From Apis mellifera (Eukaryota; Arthropoda; Insecta; Hymenoptera; Apidae): 64,000 nt of DNA. Location of the stretch: the NCBI RefSeq assembly GCF_003254395.2, contig NC_037645.1:5571406-5635405 (forward strand), read 5' to 3'. The notes beneath the pieces were generated by a model. It searched no databases, had not been told where the DNA came from, and saw only the letters and a program-made list of their open reading frames with translations. The position numbers and the translations under genes were made by a program. This document shows, piece after piece, positions 36,691 to 50,524 of this stretch; within the stretch, counting starts at the first letter, position 1; every line of letters begins with the position of its first letter.

Positions 36691-39345
36691 ATAACGGTAG
36701 GGAAAAAAAAAATGAACGAAAAATTTATTATTCCATTAAATTTTATCAAAGTTACCGATTAATGATTCCAACGTTTTCGCGAAAGGTGTAAAAACTTGAT
36801 AAGATATAAATGACGTCCGATAAATATTAAACGTCACTCAACACGGCCAATATATTGTTTTCCTTTTTTCCCTGTCTCTTTAACCTTATACCTTTGCGTT
36901 ACCATTTTGAAAAAAAAAAAAAAAAAATCTATCGTCGCTTTTATTGAAATTTGACGGTAAAGATCGGATCGCAAAGCTTAACGCGAGAGTAAAAATATTT
37001 CCTCGATATACGATACGAGGGGAAATAAAAGAAAAAAAAAAAAAAAGAAAGAAAAAGAAAATGGAGGACAGATTCAAATCTCTTCAAATTTAACGCGCGT
37101 AAAAAGAAATATTTAAATCGATTGATTATTTCAAAATGAAAAAAACAACGAAAAGAAAACTTGATTAAAATATCATTTATTTTCGTTTTATTCTCTGAAA
37201 TAAAAGATTATCAGATCGACTTAATTCCAGGTCCAAGATCAAAAAGACGTTTCTCGATAATTAACGCGGGGACAATGAAATCCGTTGCCCCCCTCCTTCT
37301 CCACCCAATGACATCGAATTATTATTCGATCAACGTTACGGCTCAATTACCCTTGCCAATATCCAATTAACCCGGGACAATAAGGGATTAAACAGGAAGT
37401 CGCGTTTCCCTCGATTCTCGGCAGGTTGTGGAGGAGGGTCGGTCGGTTTATTTCGCCGCGCGAAATAAGCAAATTCACGGAATGAAAAGGAGGAAGAAAA
37501 GGCTCGTCAGTAACAAGTTCAACCGTCTCCCTTCCGGGATTTATGATTCCCCATCCTGCGATGCTTTACGTGACCAGGATTTCCTATGGCCCGTGTGTAT
37601 AATAGCAAAAATCCTCCCTTGGTCCGGCTCCCCAAACCCACTCTCCCTCCTCCCCTTTCTGACTTTCTATTTCGTCGCGAGAGAAACCGGCGGCAGAAGA
37701 GCCATTCCGTGTCGTCCTCACCCCTGGCCGCCGTATATGCCGAGACACGCCGTGGTTTATTCCGGTATTATGGTAAATACCGTAAGTAATAAAACTAGAC
37801 GAGGGAAGGAGAGATCAAAAAAAAAAAAAAAAAGTAAAAAAAATCTTGGTTCGAGACAGTGTATAAGAATCGACGAGGGTGGTTTATGGTTTATTAAATT
37901 TAGGGGATGAGAAGAATTGGATTTTATAAGATTGAAAAATTAATTTACAGGAATATAAAGGGGAGAATTATTAATTATTAATTAAAATGTGAGAAAATGA
38001 TTCTAATTATTTGTTCGTGATTTATCGATTTTCCAATATCGAGTTAAAAGAGTGTATCAAATTTTAGATTAGATGAACTGAATCAAAGCAAAGTCAAAAT
38101 TGAAATTTTAACGTGCAGTGATAATAGAGATAATTCATATCGTGAATATTTTGAAAGTGAAGAAAACGCGATAATAGATTCGGATTTTCAGATGGATATT
38201 TTCGTACAAATTTCCTCTACTTTCCAAATTCCCCCGTGATGTCCCACGGCGACCACCAACATTGGGTGAAACATTGCTAAGGTTAAGGAGTCGTGGGAAA
38301 AGTAAATGGAAAGAAGTTGACGCTCGTGCAACTTTTCCAAGGTATCGGGGAACTACCGAGCAGCTCTAAACCACTTTTCAAGACTTATCGTTATTTCTTC
38401 GTCACGATTTTACGCCACATTCCCCGCCATCGATTTGCTCTTTTCGTTCACGCCAAGTAAAGCGTGAAAGAAAAAAGAAGGAGAGGAAAAGGGGAAAGAA
38501 AAGAAATGAGACAAGCCGATCAGATTCGTTCGATGACGTGGATCGAACATCGGATTAACCCGCTACGAGATGTCGCGGTTTCTCCGCTCGAAATCGATCC
38601 ATTCCCGCCGCGTTTAATGAGGCCATGCCTATGGCTTTTCCTGTAATTCCGAATATTTACGGTGAATCCAGGGCGAAATGAAATTTATCCTGCCAAACGA
38701 TCCCTCGATTTTATTCTTTCACATTGAATGTAGGATTCATGAAAGAAGATCCTAGATTCTGGGGAAAAAATTGACGCGAGAATTGTTTCTACGTGTACTT
38801 AATTAATTTTCGCTATTTCAGAGACAATTATTCAGAGACAATTTCGATAAATCTTTGTACAAAACTGTACAACTGCTCGAAGCTTTGTCATTGGACAAAG
38901 TTTGAACGAATCATTGGCAGTAAAGATTACTTCCACTTTATTCACTTTCAGCCGCTTTGGAATTTCGCGGGGATTCATTGCGACATTCATTTTCAACAAT
39001 GAATACGAGGAGACGAAAGTTTAGGAGGAGTTTATTTGTTCAACGATTCAATTCAATTCTCGCTCAAGTTTCTTCAATATCGTCGAGTTTTAAACTTTTC
39101 GTCTCAAATGTACACAAAATTGCGCACGACAATTATACGCGTTATTAAGAACAGCTGTTCCCCTCCCCCGTGTTTACACGACGAATTTAAACCTGCCTCC
39201 CTCCACTTTACACCCTCGACGCTTGCCTTCTTCGAATGGAAACGATCTTTGACCACGAGACGAATCGTTCAATTTAACAAACGTATCCTGAACGAAAAAC
39301 CTCCAAATTCCTCCTCTCGATTTGCACCTCCAATGAGGCGGCAAG
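36691..39345. other. Non-coding stretch with A-runs
   Basis: A-rich tracts occur at 36910-36927, 37021-37062 and 37817-37833. A 160-codon open frame (37428-37910, +) ends in the last A-run and has no domain. CGGTATT/AATACCG form a 7-bp inverted repeat at 37763-37782. 37900-38200 is AT-rich; 38220-38660 is mixed; 38700-39170 is AT-rich to mixed. Confidence 0.5.
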
Positions 39346-39376
39346 TTCCTTCCTTCCTTCCTTCCTTCCTTCCTTC
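39346..39376. repeat. (TTCC)n microsatellite
   Basis: Nearly eight perfect TTCC tetranucleotides. Confidence 0.92.
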
Positions 39377-39479
39377 TGTCTCGAGCCTCGTCTCGGTTGA
39401 CCTGTGGCTAAGGCGATATAGAATTGTTAAATTCGTGGACGAAGGCGGGGGTAGCATCCGCACGATGTGTCGACTGATA

Positions 39480-39680
39480 ATACCTGGCTAACTAATAATT
39501 CAAGTAATGCCGAGTCCGATAAGTGAGCCGGGCGGAAATACGAGAGGTGCGCGGCGGTTTCTGCATCCGCGTTGGACCGCCGCGTTGCGCATGGCGAGGG
39601 CCAGATAGCCGGAAACTATTTCATGGCTAATGGCAGAGTTATGCACTTACGAATCATAAATTCCGCAATGGAGCGCATCT
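39480..39680. promoter_or_regulatory. Candidate regulatory block with GC-rich hairpin
   Basis: Repeat-free, GC-balanced sequence. CGCGGCGGT (39550-39558) and ACCGCCGCG (39576-39584) are perfect 9-bp inverted repeats around a 17-base loop. The flanks contain CTAACTAATAATTC and ATGGCTAATGGC. Frames here are open in part but show no protein family. Confidence 0.28.
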
Positions 39681-39836
39681 GCGCCGATCCCCTAACTACG
39701 CTCTGCCTCCGATCTGATCAATTCCCCGCCGTTTCCACCACCTTCCGCCTGATTGGTCACCGCCACCACCCCCTCGCTAACCCTCTTACGAATATCCTTG
39801 GTGATTCGCCCGAAATTTCCATTATTCCAGATTTTC

Positions 39837-39839
<3 letters not shown>

Positions 39840-39883
<44 letters not shown>

Positions 39884-39905
39884 GTCTCTCTCTCTCTTTC
39901 TCTCT
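39840..39905. repeat. (TC)n microsatellite, 66 bp
   Basis: CT dinucleotide run with two G and one extra T interruptions. On the minus strand this is a long GAGAG array, the GAGA-factor core. It generates poly-Ser/Leu in open frames on both strands, which are artefacts. Confidence 0.95.
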
Positions 39906-42900
39906 GGAGTGATTGTGCACTCTGTTTCTTACGTCTGAAATGAAAGAGGATGTTAGAATAAAGGAAAGAATGCAGACGTGATTTTATTTGTGATTGTTTC
40001 AAGTTATTATATTGAATATTGAATAAATGTGAAGGTAGAAATGATCTTGAATCGTTCACATTAATCTTTCTAAACGTGTCCTCATCCCTCTTCTCTTCCT
40101 CGTTTCCATATTTTTATTTTCTTAATTTAAAAAGCGGAGGAGCAAGCTTCTTATTAGATATACGGTTAATGCGGCGTTGCTCGGGACGTGCAAAGATTTA
40201 TGCTTGACTTCTCCCCGCGAAACTTCTTCGAAATCACGAGAGAGGAACGTGAAATAATTCGCTCGAGTCGTTTGAATTGAATCGGATTCGTACGCGATCG
40301 TGGTATGAAAAATTAGCTTGGGAAACGGATAAAGGGATTTACTCGCAACACTCGACTCGATTCGGCGTACAAAAGCCGAAGTAATTTCGTACTTCGTTCG
40401 TTCGATTCTCGGCCTCGATAATGGGGACATACACGGAAGAGGGTATGGACTGGGATGGAATTCGAGTAGACTTGCAGGTCTACGCTGCGGGTACCGTTAG
40501 ATACGGATGCTCGACAAATTGGCGCGATTACGAGGACAAGAACAAACTGGTAACAAATAGCGGCGAGTATCTTCTAATTGCGCGTGGAGAATTTGACTGT
40601 AGAGGAGGAGATGAGAGGAGGAGAATTGCGTTACTTTTCACCATTTTGCTTCTCGTTTCTCTCAAATTTTAGTCGAGATTTTTATTTATACGAGGAATAC
40701 GATACCGGTTTGTCCGTACAGGCACATTTGTTGAAGTGGAGAAATTCCCGATATTTTAAATTTATTTGAACTTTGCGAAATAATTTACCAATACCGGTGT
40801 CGAGAATGATTTTTCAAGCCGATAGCAGATTTTTCAGCTTCTAATTAAATTTAAATTTTTCTATTATACGAAACGGAACAAGTTCGAATCGAGACTTTTA
40901 ATTATAGAAATTTAACTTACGCGTGATTTGTATATCTCGATTAATATTAAAATTAATCAATCATTCAACCCTCGCCATTGACATTAATTCACCCGCATTT
41001 GGAGAATAGGAACTGGTAGGATGCAACAACGTCTCTCGACTTCTTTAAACTTTGATAAAACGGATCCATTGTGATCTTGGATTCACGAACGGGCACAAAA
41101 GGAAATTTCCTCCGAGAAGATTTCGAATCGCACGCGAGTATTCAACGAATTCGAAGAAAAGAGGTATTTCAAAGAAATAGCTTGGCCTCGGTGTTCGGGC
41201 TAAAAAAAAAAAAAAAAAATGCCCGGTCTAAAACTAAAAATTCTTCTCGCAGAAAGCGAGAAGGAGGGGAGGGGGAATACGATTTTATCGCACGAATCTT
41301 TCGACTGTTACTCATTTTCCACTTACTCTTAAGGAATTGTAATTTAACGAGATTTTTTTCCCAATACCGTGTATCCACGATTCTTCTTAAAACTTTTCGA
41401 ACGGTGCAACGAGGGAGGAGTAAATTTCTTCTTTATCGGCAACGAATCGAGTTTCAAACCTTAAAAGTGAAACTACCCTGAAAGTTTTCCACCTTTCCTC
41501 CACCTCTTGAAAATTATCGAGGACGGAAAAGGGAGAAAGAGAGAGAGAGAGAAGGAAGAAACATTTTATCCGGAGAGATTTATGGAACGGGAAAACGAAA
41601 GGGCGAATGGAAGGGATCGGGAAGAATTTTCGACGAATATTTTCAACCCGTTTCGTTTCGAGGCGAAAGGGTTGTAAGGGACTAACGAGGTAAACTCACT
41701 TTCATCCTCTTCCTCGAGAATCGTTATCCTCGGCGTGTGATGATTCGGTGTAGAACGTAGAAATTACACGACAGGGATACGCGAGGAAAAGGGGGGTAGA
41801 AGAAGGGCTATTCATCGCGAGGGAAGGGTAAAAATTAGAGCGCACAGCTCGATGGCTCGTCCGGTGGTTTACGACCGTCCTAATTTCTTTTCAAAAGGAA
41901 CGCGGCCCGCGCGAAAAAGGAAAACACCACGGGGGAAAAAGAATGAACGAAAATGTTGAAATGAAACTTCAGTTGTAATTCATTCTCGGCCGCGATGCGA
42001 TTTAATTAAAATTGCGGCCCGGCAAAGATAAAAGGAACGAGAAGATAGAAAAAGAAAGGAGAGAGAAATGCATGGAGGCACGAAAAACTACCCCCTCCTC
42101 CCTTGCTTCTCAATGAACTTGCTCATTCTGTTTCGTTCCATTCCCCCCTCCCTCTCTCTCTCTTTCGCCATGCATTCTCTTCATCCACGAAATTTGTAAA
42201 AAACAAAACGGCCTCCAGTGTTTTCCAACCTTAATTCGAATCTAATTCAAAGTCTCGAAACCTAAACTATGAGATGTATTATGAGTTAGTTCTAATTCCA
42301 AAAAAGAAAAGAAAAAATTGGATTTAGACATAAATTTAATCTTTGGCTAATTTTGCCCGTCGGTTAAATTTTATTTCGCGAAGAAAGAAAAATGGGGGGG
42401 GAGGCGGAATGGATTATGCGGCGCTCGAGAATGCAAATGGAAGAGAATGAGAGAGAGAGAGAGAAAGGGGGGAGGAGGAGAATTAAAACGATTGAGAGTG
42501 AAATGTCTGGCGCGGGGAATGTTTCAAAGATTGGTCGAGTCTGTCTTTGCGACGGAGGACAATAATTTCAAGGGGGGGATGGAGGGGAGGGGCCTCTCTT
42601 TGCTCCTTTTGATTGAACCAGTTCGACCGTGTTAATTGCTTTCATGCTGTTCTTTCGTTTTGTACCGGCCTCCCTTTCGGATCGTACGCCGCGCACGCCG
42701 CTTTGTCCATATTTCTTTTCTCCTATTTCTCGTCGATGTCGAATTGGACGCATTCGTAAAATCGATCAAAGAAATTTTCTAGGTTTATGTTTCCTCCCTT
42801 CTTTTCCTTTTTTTTCTAATCTTCTCTATAAATGCTGAAAAAGAAAAGAGAATTTTATCCGTCACGATGAGAAACTCGAATTTCTTCGAGCAATTGTCGG

Positions 42901-45900
42901 GTGAAAATAATCTTTAATATATCTTATTATTTTTAACACGTTATGTTTGAATGTTAATTTATCAATTAAACATACCGTTTTAAGCAATAAAGATGATGTG
43001 TTTGTACACACAAAAGTAGCGAGTTAACAATTTGAAATAAAGAAGGAAAGAAGGAAATATATAAAAGTGAGCTACGGTAAATATTCACGTGTAGCAAGCA
43101 AAAGAAAAAAAGAATGAAGTATGTTAACAATAGAATCTTTGATATAACTGCGTGTGGATTTTTTCCAGAAATGAGATGAAATGGTGCTTATAACGTGCTA
43201 CACGGTGAAAAAGTTTTTGCAATTTGACGAGAAATTTTAAAAGGAAATTTTAACTTCGAAGTATCGCCAAAACAATATATTATTATTATACCGAAATTTT
43301 ATTACGAGTAAAAAGCTTTTGCAACAGTAATAATTTTCACGCAACAAAAAGAGATTAAGTTTTTGTGCAAAAGTTTTATCAAGTCATTTCATTATTATCG
43401 TTATTATTATTTCTTCTTTTTAAACTTAACGTGACTAATTTTGTTGGGCAAGAGGGCGCTAGTTTGTTGAATCGCGTCATCCCCGTCAATTATCATTTCA
43501 AATTTTTCCTCAAATTACAATTATCCCGTATTTATAAATATAAATCTTTAAAATTCTTCCTTCTTTCGACAATTCGTAAATATAAATTTCTCCCAAAATG
43601 GACGCAATTAATTTTCAGCCAATTAGATAGATCGTAACAAGTCGAACCGTAACAAGAAAATGTTCAGCGACTCAAAGATAAATATATATTGCTCGCATTC
43701 CGTTATACCGAAATAAATCATACACACCACCATTGGTGTTTCCAATCGAATTTGCATAATTCCATTGTCGGATGGAACTCCATTTCCAAAAACGTAGCGA
43801 GGAGGAAGATGGGCGTAGAAGATGCGGTCAGCGCAATTTGTCGTAGATAAAAGCCAAAGTCGGAACGAAACACGCTCACGTACGGCCCCCGACCGCATGA
43901 TTTATAGCACAGTCGGTATTCGAGGAATTGCTCTAACTGTTGGTCGCTCCTTGAATGGACAGGATTGCAATGTTTTCAACGTTCTCGCGCTAAGGGTTTT
44001 CTAATTCACCTCTGGACACGCACACACACACCCTCCCTGCCTCGTTTCGATTCCTCCTCCTCCTTCTCCCCCTTCAACAACTCGTACGTGACATCTCGTT
44101 CTATTTAAAACTTGAAGCGTCATCGCGTAAGCAGCAACGGCGGTTTCTAATTTCGGATTTGCCAATTATAGGATCTGCGCGCGACTGAGGGCTCTGATCG
44201 AAAAAAGGAATCGATGAATACGATCGAGCGTCTCGCTTTCACGTTCGATGTTATTAAACTTGCGTGTGCTAACGAGAGGGGAGAAGGGGTGGGGGGAGTG
44301 TAATATCGAATAATAATCGAACGAAAAGAGGAACGAAAGGAGAAATTGAAAGAAACGAGATATTGTCGAATCTAAAATTATAATATCGACGAATTATTTT
44401 TTACGAAAAAGAGTTTCCTTTAAAATTAAAATTCATTTAAATGCCTGAGAAAGAATATCTAATTGCACGACTTGACTTGGTTCCAAAATCACCCACCTTT
44501 GTTCCGAACTTTTTTTAGTTTCACTTTAAAAATTCCACCCTAAATAAATAAATTAAATATATTTTCGTTTCGTTGCTTTGACAATTGTAATAAACTTGAC
44601 ATCTCTTTCGATTTGACGCAACAGATTCAATTTTCACACGCATGCTTTCGATCTTTTGAACATTTTAATTTTCTCCTCGTGCTGTGCACGGAAAAATCGG
44701 ATCTGCCGTTCACGGCATCCACTATCCAAATTTTCCCAATTTCGCAAAGAGAAAAAAAAAGAAAAAAGGAAGAAGAGAATGCACTTTATTGTTCGAATTC
44801 GGGGCGAGTTTTATTCACGGAATCGGATTACATCGGATTCTTTTATCTCGAATCGGTAGGTAGAAGTAAGTAGAAGGCAGAAATAATGGACGACCGTGTC
44901 GCGATCGGAACGCATCGTGTCAAAACGTCCGTGTCAAAATATGGGTCACAGTAGAGCAATCAGCAACGAACCAGCCTTTTCGTTCTGGCGATGGACCGAG
45001 AATGGTTTGGGCTGAAGGGGGTGTGCTTCCAAGAGAGAAGGAGAGGAGGGAGGGGGAGGAGGAGAGAGGCTGGATTGGCGATGGAAATGGCGACATCGGT
45101 GGACAAGTCCTCGTTTTTCCGACGGCTGCAACGAAACGTCACCGTTCAATGGGAAAACACCGTCGCACCGTGCTCTCCGATTTTTCATTTTCACCGATCG
45201 ATCGTTCCTCTGTTTCATCATAGTTCTCAATCTCTTCGAATTACAATCCTTCTACATCCACCAGTTTCGACACTCGTGTATGCGTGTGTGTGTATGTGTG
45301 TGAAAAAATTGTCCATCTTTTTTTTTTTTTTCTATTCTTTGAACCCGACTTGACTTCGAGTTGACCCAAGAAATGTTGAGATCGAAGCGATGGAATAAAG
45401 GAATAAAATAATAAATACTTTGTAATTATTTTTAAATTAAATAGTTTCTACTGAGTGAAGTAATAATAATTGATGGTGAACGATAGAACGAAAATATCGA
45501 ATACGAATGGAATAAATAAAACCGAACTAAAACCGAATTAAAAATGCTCAAAGTAATTAGAAAATTATTATATCGGTTCATTTCCATTAAAATTCGACTA
45601 GAATAATATTGGAAATAAATTCAATAACGGAGAGTTGGAGCAATATTTAAATTATATTTTATCAACGGCACGTGTCAATATTGAACTATTGGCCGGTTAA
45701 ATAAATGCATCCTTAAATAAATAATAAATTAAATTAATTTCCGGCCGATACACGACCTGTCACTGACACTCCACAAAATAGCACGAATATTTCGCCCCCG
45801 TTATTACATTATATCATTATCATAATATTCGAATTATATTATTGCATCAACCTTTCATCTTTGTTCGTATTCACTCTACGCCATACGTGTTTTCATTACA

Positions 45901-47796
45901 TCACGTGTTACGCGTGAAATAAAAAAGAAACACTTGTGCACAACCTCTCGAAGGATTAAAAACCTGTTCTATCTCGAAACGGAGGAGAATCTCGAGAAAC
46001 GAGATAGGGAACGTTTATTATCTCTGGCTTTTTCCTCGAAACCGGAGCAAAGGAATTCGAAATATCGAAACCGGTGGAGCTGGGCAAAATCGCGATTTCA
46101 TAGTCCATCAAAACTCGATCTTGCTGCCCGTGGCGGCTGTAAATTTCGAAACTTGCCGCTACCAGCGTCGACCTGTATTCGCTCACAAACGAAACGCCAG
46201 TTTTCGAAGTTATTGGTTCCAAATCCGACCGATATACGCTTTATGTATCCGCTCTCCTCCATGCCCTTTTCGCCCGGTTGATTCCGCCGCTCTTCTTTTT
46301 TTCTTTTGCCGCTTCGATTCCTCCTCCATCCGCCTCCTCCTCTTTTTATCGTCGGATTCGAGTTTTCACCGCGTCCAGCTCGGTTTCTTTAAACGCACGG
46401 CCGTTCGACGATGATAAAACGGGCTACAATCGTTCGGATCTATAACCCTGCATTGTTCCCCGTGCGAGCCAATGATTTTTTGTATCTTGTAGTTTCTTTC
46501 CTCTCTGTGAACAGATACTGATGATAAGAGAAAGAGAAAATTAAAAAAAAGAAGGAGAGACCAATTTCATCCCTCTTTAACAATTAATTGTGCAAAATTG
46601 ATACAGTAAATCTAATATATCTATATATAATTCCATCTTCTCAAATTTCAATTTTATTCTTATAAATTTAAGCTCGTATTATATCGTTTAAGCGATTCTC
46701 GACGATTAATCTTTAGACGAGAATCAAGATACACGAAGAGGATTGTATTTGGGACTTTTGTCACATTCTATCTCTGAGAAAAGCAGAATTGGAAGGTTTG
46801 TGGAAGAAGAAGAAATTAAATGAAATATTAAATTCCCGATAAAGAAATCCGTCACAGAGAGAAAGAGAGAGAATTTAGTTTACGTTTGCTAACGGCTTCC
46901 TTCAATTTTCCTTGTCCATCCTTTCCAAGAGTTGTATTTAGAGGAGTATATAATAAATTCCGTCGATGCTGAGAGAGGAGGAAAGAAATCGAATCCTGGT
47001 TAGTCCTGTTCAACGCGAGATTCCGCGAAATATAAGGAGTGCTACGTACATAGCAATGGAGAGCTATGTCCTATGAAATTAGATTGCTGACATCAAAATC
47101 AAAATGGACGAGATGAATCTGAAATGATCTCATTTCAATTTCATTTCAACGACAATCATTTGTGAAATTCTAATGCATCCCTTTTCGAAAATACTGTACT
47201 TTTCCTTGTTAACGAGAGAACGTTCGTTTCGTCGAGAATCAAGCAATGATTTGCATCTAGTAATTCGTAAATGGGTGTTCAATTATGGGAAGAATTTTAT
47301 TTTACGTTGAATAATTTCGAGAACGAAACATGAATTTTAGTTACGAGCCATTTCCATGTCAGTAGTTTATGAATTATTTATTTTCTTTCCATCTCGAGAG
47401 ATTTAAAATCGCCGTTTAATCCTTTACCTCCAATAACATCATCGATCCGAATTTAATTTAATCAACGCGATATAATTTTTCCGCCATTTGTTTAATTATT
47501 TTATTTGTAATTTTTAACTCTCTTCCAAAATAATAAATTTGAAGGAAGGAACCGAATGGAACTCGCGTTAAAATCAAAATCGCAATGCATAGATAATTTT
47601 TTCCGGGCAATAGTTTTGGATTTAAATGGAAATTCCAAAAGTTCTCGGTTACCCAAGTTTGGTAATCCCACATTTACGCGAGTAGTTCCAAGTGCAAGGT
47701 CTACTTTAATTCGAAAGTTTGCGCGAGTTGGTCGGTGAATAATTAAAACAATCCACCGAAGAACGATGATTCAGTACCAAGTTTTATCCCCATCCT
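39906..47796. other. Long non-coding stretch
   Basis: No gene is recognised across about 7.9 kb. Contents: a protein-like but unmatched open frame at 40421-40672 (+); poly-A at 41202-41219; GC-richer 41800-42200; G-run cluster at 42572-42592; AT-rich 42850-43640; GC-balanced 43700-44000; purine tract at 45033-45068; GT-rich sequence then poly-T at 45278-45331; strongly AT-rich 45380-45860; GC-balanced 45940-46440; AT-rich 46540-47560. Confidence 0.5.
42572..42592 (+). other. G-run cluster, quadruplex potential
   Basis: G7 (42572-42578), GG, G4 and G4 separated by AT or A. The G7 run can supply more than one tetrad strand, so a quadruplex is possible but less regular than at 1127-1146. Confidence 0.45.
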
Positions 47797-47812
47797 CCCC
47801 TCCCTCCCTCCC
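47797..47812 (-). other. G-quadruplex motif on minus strand
   Basis: CCCC then three CCC runs separated by single T residues. Read on the minus strand these are four G-runs with one-base loops. Confidence 0.65.
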
Positions 47813-47967
47813 TCGTCGCGCGCACTCATGGAAATCAGGTTTTGCCGGCTTTTAGAAATTCAAAAGAGATTTCGCGAGTTGTATTGTCATCCAAATTATT
47901 CAACGATCGCGTCGCGGAAAAAAAGCGAAAATTTTCGAAAAAAAAAAAAATGCGTCGCGGAAAAAAA

Positions 47968-48003
47968 CAAAGCAAAGCAAAGCAAAACAAAACAAAACAA
48001 AAC
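47968..48003. repeat. (CAAAG/CAAAA)n pentanucleotide repeat
   Basis: Three CAAAG units followed by four CAAAA-type units, next to A-runs at 47939-47950 and 47961-47967. GCGTCGCGGAAAAAAA also appears twice 43 bp apart just upstream (47909 and 47952). Confidence 0.88.
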
Positions 48004-49434
48004 ATCGAACACGATGTTTCGACATTTTCGTTGAACATTCGTCGCTCGTTACGAAATTCTGCATTACCATTTATATTGAGTTTCACAATGCCCAACAATT
48101 TCAACAATATTTCACCGAGTGTCCGCTTATCCTGCAATTTGACGTAGATGAACACGCTCGTAACACGTTGTATACGCCATAAGTACTCTCAATATAGAGG
48201 GAACTAGACGACTATATCTCTAATCGCTCAATTTTTGCCACCGTGATCACTTTTTTTTTTTTCGAAAAGTTGACCAATTTTCGGGGTAACTAATAGCTTT
48301 TTCGGTTATGTGGAACATTTTGTAGTAGACACGAGGGTAGGATAAAAATTTCATTGTCGCTTGAAATTTGAAAATGTAATTGTTGAGACGTAGGTTTTTG
48401 TGACCAAATTTCTTGATTGTGATCTTGGAAAGCTTGTACATTGTAAGATAGCAAGAGATCTGAATCATACAATTTCGAGAAAACAATATTTTCTATATTC
48501 TCTTTTTATTTCCCGATTTAAAATACCGTATCAAGTAATATCGTATCCAAACAATAAATTTTTAGATATCCACATTTAAAGTCTGAATAAATGTCGTCCA
48601 TCTCCTCCGTTAAATTTTGTTACGAAATATTCGAATGCAGTAAATTTAAAAGAATATGTAAGAATATGTTCCACGAAAATCGAGCGCAACTCGATCAATT
48701 TTAGCCATTTTCTGAGAAGAAGCATCATTATTCTATCTATTCTCATACTATTATTCTTCAAATTCTGCGTGTATCCATCCATTTTTTTTCTTTTAAAAGA
48801 TACAAATGCGAAATATAACAGGATGATCATAGAAATCCATAATTCTCTTCGATCAGGAAAGAAACATCTTGGAATCCTCCTTGACTCTCTCTTTCGATCG
48901 AAGAAGAAGGAAAGATTCTCGAAATCAAAGATCCACGAGACTAACACGTGCGTTCGTGATTTAATGCCACGAGGCTAATCTTAGAGCGGAGCGAGATTCC
49001 CAGGAACTGGAACCAGCGCCGGACCACGATAAAGCAGGCTACTTAATCCGCCGAGGTACACGAGATTTATGGGTCAAGGATCGGTGAAATCGCTCGGTTG
49101 CGCTTCGAATATATCCTTAATCGGACGTGGAAACCCAGTCTTTGAACTAGCACGGATGCAAAGATCGAAATGTAACTTCGATTGTCCTCTTATTCGTTGC
49201 CCTGCAACGATCCCTTCCCTCCGTTTCGTTCCGTTTCCACGAATATCGGTCAAAAGGGAATCGTTCCTCGCCCTCCTCCTTTGTGAAATTTTTTCCAATA
49301 AGTAATTTAAACGATTCTTTTGAGGCAACAAAAAAAAGGGAAATGTCGAGGGAGAATCGAGAAGGTTCCTTTTAATTCTTCCATCGATCGATTCCTTTCA
49401 ACAATCTTCACTTTTGCTTTTCTGGATTTTATAT

Positions 49435-49436
<2 letters not shown>
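48004..49436. other. Non-coding stretch
   Basis: AT-rich with a T-run at about 48251-48262, and a GC-balanced patch at about 48960-49270 open on both strands without a domain. Nothing else is recognised. Confidence 0.55.

Positions 49437-49495
<59 letters not shown>
49437..49495. repeat. (TA)n microsatellite, 59 bp
   Basis: An uninterrupted TA dinucleotide run. Perfect long TA tracts can extrude as cruciforms and are unstable in length. It produces the Ile-Tyr repeat in open frames at 49320-49823. Confidence 0.97.
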
Positions 49496-49497
<2 letters not shown>

Positions 49498-50501
49498 TTC
49501 TTTCAAAAATTATCAACAACAAATCTTATAATAGTCTTCGTGATATCGATGAATCGGATCGAAAAAGTTTCCGGAAGAATTGGAAAAAAAGAGAGAGAGA
49601 GATATCTCGTTTCACAGATTTGATCTACAGATTCTTAAATACTATTTACCAAAGAAGCAAGGAGAGAGGTAGGTATAAGAAGAAGAAGAATCTGGAAGAA
49701 TTTTCATTTAGATCGAGTGCAAAACCCTTCCTCGCCGGTGGATCAAACGAAAGGCAATTCCTCGGGGAGGAAATCCCGGGCAGGGGCGGCACACTTTCAT
49801 CCCGTGGAAGATGTATTACTTAAAATCTTCGTGGTCGAACGATTCCATGGATCGATAAAGTGACGGCTCCCTCTCTCTCTCTTTCTCCTCGAAGAAAATC
49901 CTCGAGGTGACACACGTCTGACCGTCCACGTCGAAGTGGAAGCCCACGGCCACATCCACTTTTCTTCTGCATTTTTGCCACCTGACAACCGTCCCCCTCT
50001 CCCCACCTCTCCCAGGGGAGAGCCATCGTGGCCCCGGCTTAAAATGTGTAACCCACAGGTACAGTAGTCGAGGTGGTGGTGGTGGAGATGTCGACCGGTG
50101 ATGGATGGACGCGCCAAAAGCAGCGCGTTCCCTGCGAAAAACTTCCAAGAATTGTTGAGATAGAAGAGAGAGACACGCTTCTTGTTCAGGAGGATGCAAA
50201 CGGCCACCTCGACCCTCTTTAGGATTATTCAATTTCCACGTCCTCGTCCACTTCATATTCAATCGTTCCTTCAATTAATTAATTATTCCAAGCTACGAAC
50301 GAACTTATTTCGTTCCAAGAAAGGATATTAATCTCGTGTACGCCATTATTGATTCATTAATTCGAAAACTTCGATCCTTTACGTTACGCTTGGCACAAGG
50401 ATGGCACATCGAATTGCGGACGAATTCAATACGATTAATTACCAATCGCTCTCAATCTACAAAAAAAAGAAGAAGAAAGTGAGAGAAAGGAAGGGAAACC
50501 G

Positions 50502-50524
50502 TGAGAGAGAGAGAGAGAGAGAGA
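50502..50524. repeat. (GA)n microsatellite
   Basis: About 23 bases of GA following an A/G-rich tract (50461-50500). Confidence 0.88.

Noticed and set aside
39572..39943. 123-codon frame with Ser/Leu repeat
   Set aside because: Its second half is the (TC)n microsatellite; the first half shows no domain.
49320..49823. 167-codon frame as a gene with an Ile-Tyr repeat
   Set aside because: The open stretch exists because the (TA)n repeat contains no stop in that frame.
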